From positions 28,587,298-28,651,297 of the forward strand of contig NC_057811.1 of NCBI RefSeq assembly GCF_018294505.1: 64,000 nucleotides of DNA, in the 5' to 3' direction. This DNA comes from Triticum aestivum (Eukaryota; Streptophyta; Magnoliopsida; Poales; Poaceae). The translations under genes and the position numbers were made by a program. The notes under the pieces are model-generated. The model was not told the DNA's origin. It did not search any database and saw nothing but the letters and a program-made list of their open reading frames with translations. Position 1 is the stretch's first letter. Each line of letters begins with the position of its first letter. Of this stretch, positions 60,483-64,000 are shown in pieces.

Positions 60483-61305
60483 TCAATCTCGGGTATGCAT
60501 ATAAATTTCTTCGTCCTCGGTATAGTGTTCTCCTTTAGGATTGATGACTTCCCTCATGAAAAATCCTGCTAATTCATCTTGAATTGGTCGGAAGCGAGCT
60601 TCTGGACTAAGCCTCCTCCGCAAGTTATCCGTCGCCTTCCGCACGCTATCCGATGCCTTCCGCTCAGAGGTGTGTCTCCGGATGTTCTCACAAACATAGT
60701 ATCCACATAGATTGGTCCCCGGTGGCTGCTTATCCACATTAACTAACCTTCTAAAATCTAGCTCATGTTTGAATTCACCGACAATTTCTTCTGAGAACCG
60801 TCTCCAAACCCTACAGGGCAAAGAAAATTAAATGAACAAGGGAGTTATTAGTTACTTGATATTAGGAAATGAACGAAAGAGACCGATCGATATAGAGCTC
60901 AAATGATTGAAAATAATTACTTTTGCAGCATTTTTCTCATGTCGGCCCAACGCTTTGGATCCGAATCCATAGAGTCCATGATTAGAACTCTGGAGGTGTG
61001 AAGTTCAATATTTAGCAGAATCCAGTGGAACCTGCGGACACGTTACATGCACAGTCATGCATAACTCATCGATTAGACATACCATGCATGGAGTAAACAA
61101 AAGAGAATGGGCACAAGAGAGAAACACTCACCCAAAATGGTAAGGAAATAGAATATGACTTTTGAGTTGATGCTTTCTAAGAAACTTGTACAAGTCTTTC
61201 TCCATGTCTTCGGGGTGATTTTGTAACACATGTCCATTAACGATATGTGGGTCAATGAACCCAACATCATGGATGTTTCTTATTTTGCATTCCCAAATCT
61301 TCAAT
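60483..61305 (-). pseudogene. Ulp1/C48-like cysteine protease domain of the CACTA element
   Basis: Minus-strand exons that join in phase with GT-AG introns: about 61305-61132 (KIRNIHDVGFIDPHIVNGHVL...ILFPYHFG), 61031-60921 (FHWILLNIE...LIMDSMDSD) and 60810-60483 (EEIVGEFKHELDF...DKQPPGTNLCGYYVCENI). This restores the C48 order His (FHW), Asp (MDS), Gln (KQPPGT) and Cys (NLCGYY), all four visible. Such Ulp1-like domains are known in the second gene of several plant transposon groups and probably act on SUMO-type conjugates; the role in transposition is unclear. The domain itself looks intact, but the upstream coding sequence it depends on is broken, so I call it a pseudogene. Confidence 0.82.
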
Positions 61306-61401
61306 CTGCATAATAGCGTACGCAACAATATAGTTAGGACAATATATATATATATATATAGTGCAGGCAATGAAGAACGAGATGAGGTAGAAATAAATCA
61401 C

Positions 61402-63978
61402 TTACATAACGTAGCAACTCAGGATAGATTTGTCGAGCTCGCGCAGATTGAACAGCTGGAACAATTCACTCATATGAACTTGTACAAAGTACCGTTTGGT
61501 GTGATGCTCCTCTGTAACATCCGCATAAATATATTCTTTGTCGGCCCATGTTATGAATTGCTTGTACCAACGTAGAAGATTTCGCATTTGTGGTGGTAGA
61601 CTCTTTTCCCGTGCAGGCTCGACGAGAGGCCCATTCCGCACATATTGTAATGCTATCTCACATACTGGCGCATCCTCAAGGCCTAAGATGGCACGAAGAG
61701 TCAAACCCATCTCGGACGTTTGTTTCATGGCACTCGCTACAGTCAATCCAAGTGCTGCCGCAGCTCCTATGATCTCGGGGTCCTCTTCCGGACCGGCTTT
61801 CACTATGAGCGGGGGGATCGATTGTTTATTCTGCATCCCGAGCTGGTCAACTTGTTTCCCGCTTTTTTTACTTTCTTCTTTCTCCTCCTTCAATATTTTT
61901 GCTTGCCAACGAAGTTCATGTCAATAGTCGTCAGGCATATTCAGCTCGGCTTGGGACGGTGTCGTCAAAAAATCCTTAGCCCACTTCTTTTGCTTCTCAG
62001 TGAATACTTGCTTGGGCTCAGGCTCTTTTTTCGAATTCGTATCCGCCTTCCATTTCTCATAATGAGCAGACGCGGCCAATTTGGTTTCAGCTTCACTAAG
62101 TTCCCAAGGCCTTGGGAGGAGAGGCTTCAGTGATGGCTCCGGTACCCTTGTGGTCTTACGTACATAAGGGTCCGGGTTAATAGTCCAGGAGAGGGTTTCC
62201 TTGCTGTCCGCCTGCTTCTACTTCTTCGCCGGAGGTGGATTGGGGGGCGTCGTACCCGCCGGAGGAGGATTGGGGGGCGTCGTACCTGCCGGAGGAGGAT
62301 TGGGGGGCGGCGGCTGCTTACCCGCCGGAGGTTGTGGATCGGGGGACGGCGTCGAATGGCGTGAAGGAGGTGTAGGTGAACCACCACGACCACCACCACC
62401 ACCACCACCATCGGAGGGGGTGGACTTGTTAGCATTGGCGCCTCGCCTGGAAACACTATGTACTTCTTTTTCCATAGAATGATCTGGCGCTTGACATCTC
62501 CAAGTCTTCTCTCCCCTTCGGGTGTAGCTTTGTCAATCTCCAGGTCCTCAAACTATTGGACTATGTCTTCCACCGTGACACGAGCATAGCCATATGCAAT
62601 GGGGTTGTTGTGGTGGAGTGCTCCAGGTGTACAGGGTAAAGCACTGCCAGTAGCTACCTTCGTGGAAACGTTCCCCACGGGATAATGCAGATCACATTCT
62701 TTCATCTCCTTTACATCATCCACGGGGTAGTGAGGCTCCGGTGCACGAATCTCGATCATCGGTGCATTAGCACCAGGCGGGGCATCCGTGGAAGCCACGC
62801 TGCTTCTCCGCTGCTGGCTTCCGCGATCCGCTTCATGATCTTCATGCGGCCCTGCAGCCGATTTTTCTTTTACTAGTTCATGCACGGTCTGCTTCAACTC
62901 ATGGAGTTCCGATGCAAACTTCACCAAAAGATCTGCATCCCGGTCCGTCTTTCTCTTACGGCTTCTGTAACAGTACGGGTCATTGTCCTGGGAAAACCCT
63001 ACTTTCCACGAAATTCTGCCTTTGCCTCGTACACGTCCTCCGTGTTCATCATTCCGAGGGCTGTTGTCAGTGCGTCTTTCTCTCTGTTGAACTTGATCAA
63101 GCCCTCTTGAGCTTGGGTCATTGCGTCAATAAGGGCTTGGGTGGGAGCAAACTTTTTCTTCCGGTGAACACACACCCCTGTCTCCGGGTCTAGCGATCCC
63201 CCATGCCCGTACCACCAGCTTTTGGCCCTTGGGTCCCATCCCTCTGTACCTAGAGGGATTCCTCGCACCCTCAGGTCCTCCTCCATCTTCTGCCACTTAG
63301 GCTCCGAAAGGCGGTATCCTCCTGGCCCCATAATATGATGGAACTTTTTCTTACTCGCATTATCCTTATTTTTTCGATATTTCCTTGAAATGCTCCGATT
63401 TCTTTTGCCTCACAAATTCTGGCCAATCATCTTTCAGTTTCTCATGTTGTCCATTGAAATCCGGAGTCTTGCCCTTGTTGACATAGTCACGGGTTAAATT
63501 TTTCTTGAAGTTCCGGAATGCTTCGCCCATCTTCTGAAGAGCGAACTCTTTAACTAGCCTCCTCCTCTCACGTCCACCCGGAACCTCGTTACCGAATTCA
63601 TCGACTTTGTTGTATTCCGGAGGTAGAATGAAATGTTCCATAAGCTTTCTCCAGCAATCCTTTTTCGTTCTCTTGTCGACAAAACTGAAACCAAGACGTG
63701 CCTTCTTTGGCTCCTTCCATTCCTGGACGGTGATCGGGACGTTGTCTCTAACAACGACTCCGCATTGGTTGATAAACTTTGAGGTGTGCTGTAGGGGCTT
63801 GCCGGTTTCACTGACAAAATCAATGGCATATGTTTCTCCTGTTTTCATCGCCTTGGATTTGCCACGCTTTGTCGTACTCGATCCGGCGGGCTAAAAGAAG
63901 AGAGTCGCGCACGTTAATACATATGTATTCGCATTTCAGTAAGTTTGTATCACGAGAGGCTCAATGTATATATATACC
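61402..63978 (-). pseudogene. CACTA second gene, plant-transposon N-terminal and linker regions
   Basis: Upstream part of the same minus-strand gene. An exon ends at 63978 (VATTSGE), a GT-AG intron spans 63891-63977, and the next exon reads KSKAMKTGETYAIDF, QEWKEPKKARLGFSF, DKRTKKDCWRKL and ends near 63366; then MGPGGYRLSEPKWQKM (63331-62999), KFASELHELKQTVHELVKE (to 62553), a Pro-rich repeat PPNPPPAGT (62218-62340) and PEIIGAAAALGLTV (61893-61402). Lesions: frame breaks at an A-run near 63366 and near 63000, a stop at about 62555 after EDIVQ, a stop at about 62218 after PPPAKK, and TGA near 61920 after PDDY. The gene is dead. No DDE transposase is in the visible part. Confidence 0.75.
62226..62330 (-). 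repeat. Tandem 33-bp proline-rich coding repeat
   Basis: GCCGGAGGAGGATTGGGGGG recurs about every 33 bp (near 62261, 62288 and related copies at 62228 and 62321), encoding PPNPPPAGTT-type repeats on the minus strand within the CACTA gene remnant. Confidence 0.7.
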
Positions 63979-64000
63979 TCGCCGGAGGTGGTTGCTACTT

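Larger units (their letters stand above)
59990..64000 (-). mobile_element. CACTA (En/Spm-type) transposon, 3' part
   Basis: Unit C homology stops at 59989 and the next bases are CACTGGTAGAAAATGGGCC, a CACTA-type terminus. Inverted subterminal repeats of TTTAGTCCCGGTT and AACCGGGACTAAA follow (60010-60200). The coding content is on the minus strand and ends about 490 bp from this terminus, so this is the 3' end. The other terminus lies outside the window, so the 3-bp target duplication cannot be checked. The style of termini resembles Triticeae Caspar/Jorge-type elements; the family name is tentative. Confidence 0.85.

Noticed and set aside
1..64000. CRISPR arrays, operons, prokaryotic ribosome binding sites, tRNA or rRNA genes
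   Set aside because: None seen. The sequence is plant nuclear DNA; the regular repeats are microsatellites and segmental duplications.

Overview
This is plant nuclear DNA from the wheat group (Triticeae), most likely the Gli-2 alpha-gliadin locus of group-6 chromosomes. The decisive evidence is two copies of an alpha/beta-gliadin seed-storage protein gene embedded in typical Triticeae transposon sequence: Athila-like gypsy, copia, CACTA, PIF/Harbinger-like and hAT-like elements. The intact gliadin carries the alpha1, alpha2 and alpha3 coeliac epitope motifs together, which from family knowledge points to the D genome (Aegilops tauschii or bread wheat 6D). That assignment is inference.

The window is a head-to-tail array of one segment of about 24.7 kb. 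Unit A is 41-24670, unit B is 24671-49449 and unit C begins at 49450. Each unit starts at the same junction between an (ATCT)n microsatellite and a short LTR-like sequence. The first 40 bases are the same microsatellite, so another unit probably lies upstream. Unit C can be followed only to 59989, where a CACTA transposon (59990 to the window end) interrupts it.

Order inside a unit, with unit A coordinates: LTR-like scrap and unrecognised AT-rich DNA (41-1688); a truncated non-autonomous Athila-like element on the minus strand (3' LTR 1689-3222, protease about 6024-6542, gag about 6539-7921); unrecognised DNA with a 60-bp tandem repeat (7922-10490); the 5' part of a dead LIMR/LMBR1-like membrane-protein gene on the minus strand (about 10505-11245); a copia element with short LTRs and a 5-bp target duplication (11391-15675); a small palindrome-rich MITE (about 15859-16091); a PIF/Harbinger-like element of 1.44 kb (16596-18038); the alpha-gliadin promoter and gene (about 18760-20501); remnants of DNA transposons and of a TGTAACACCC-type LTR (20854-22905); CACTA-like subterminal repeats (23100-23690); and the (ATCT)n microsatellite (23695-24670, with 255 undetermined bases).

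The only host gene that looks functional is the unit B gliadin (44437-45318, 293 codons). The unit A copy has two premature stops. Everything else coding is transposon-derived or broken. The units differ by substitutions and by private events: a MITE in A only, a 721-bp deletion in the A copia, a 72-bp AT run in C only, and several deletions in B. This argues for true ancient duplication rather than an assembly artefact. No computation was run; all comparisons are by eye.
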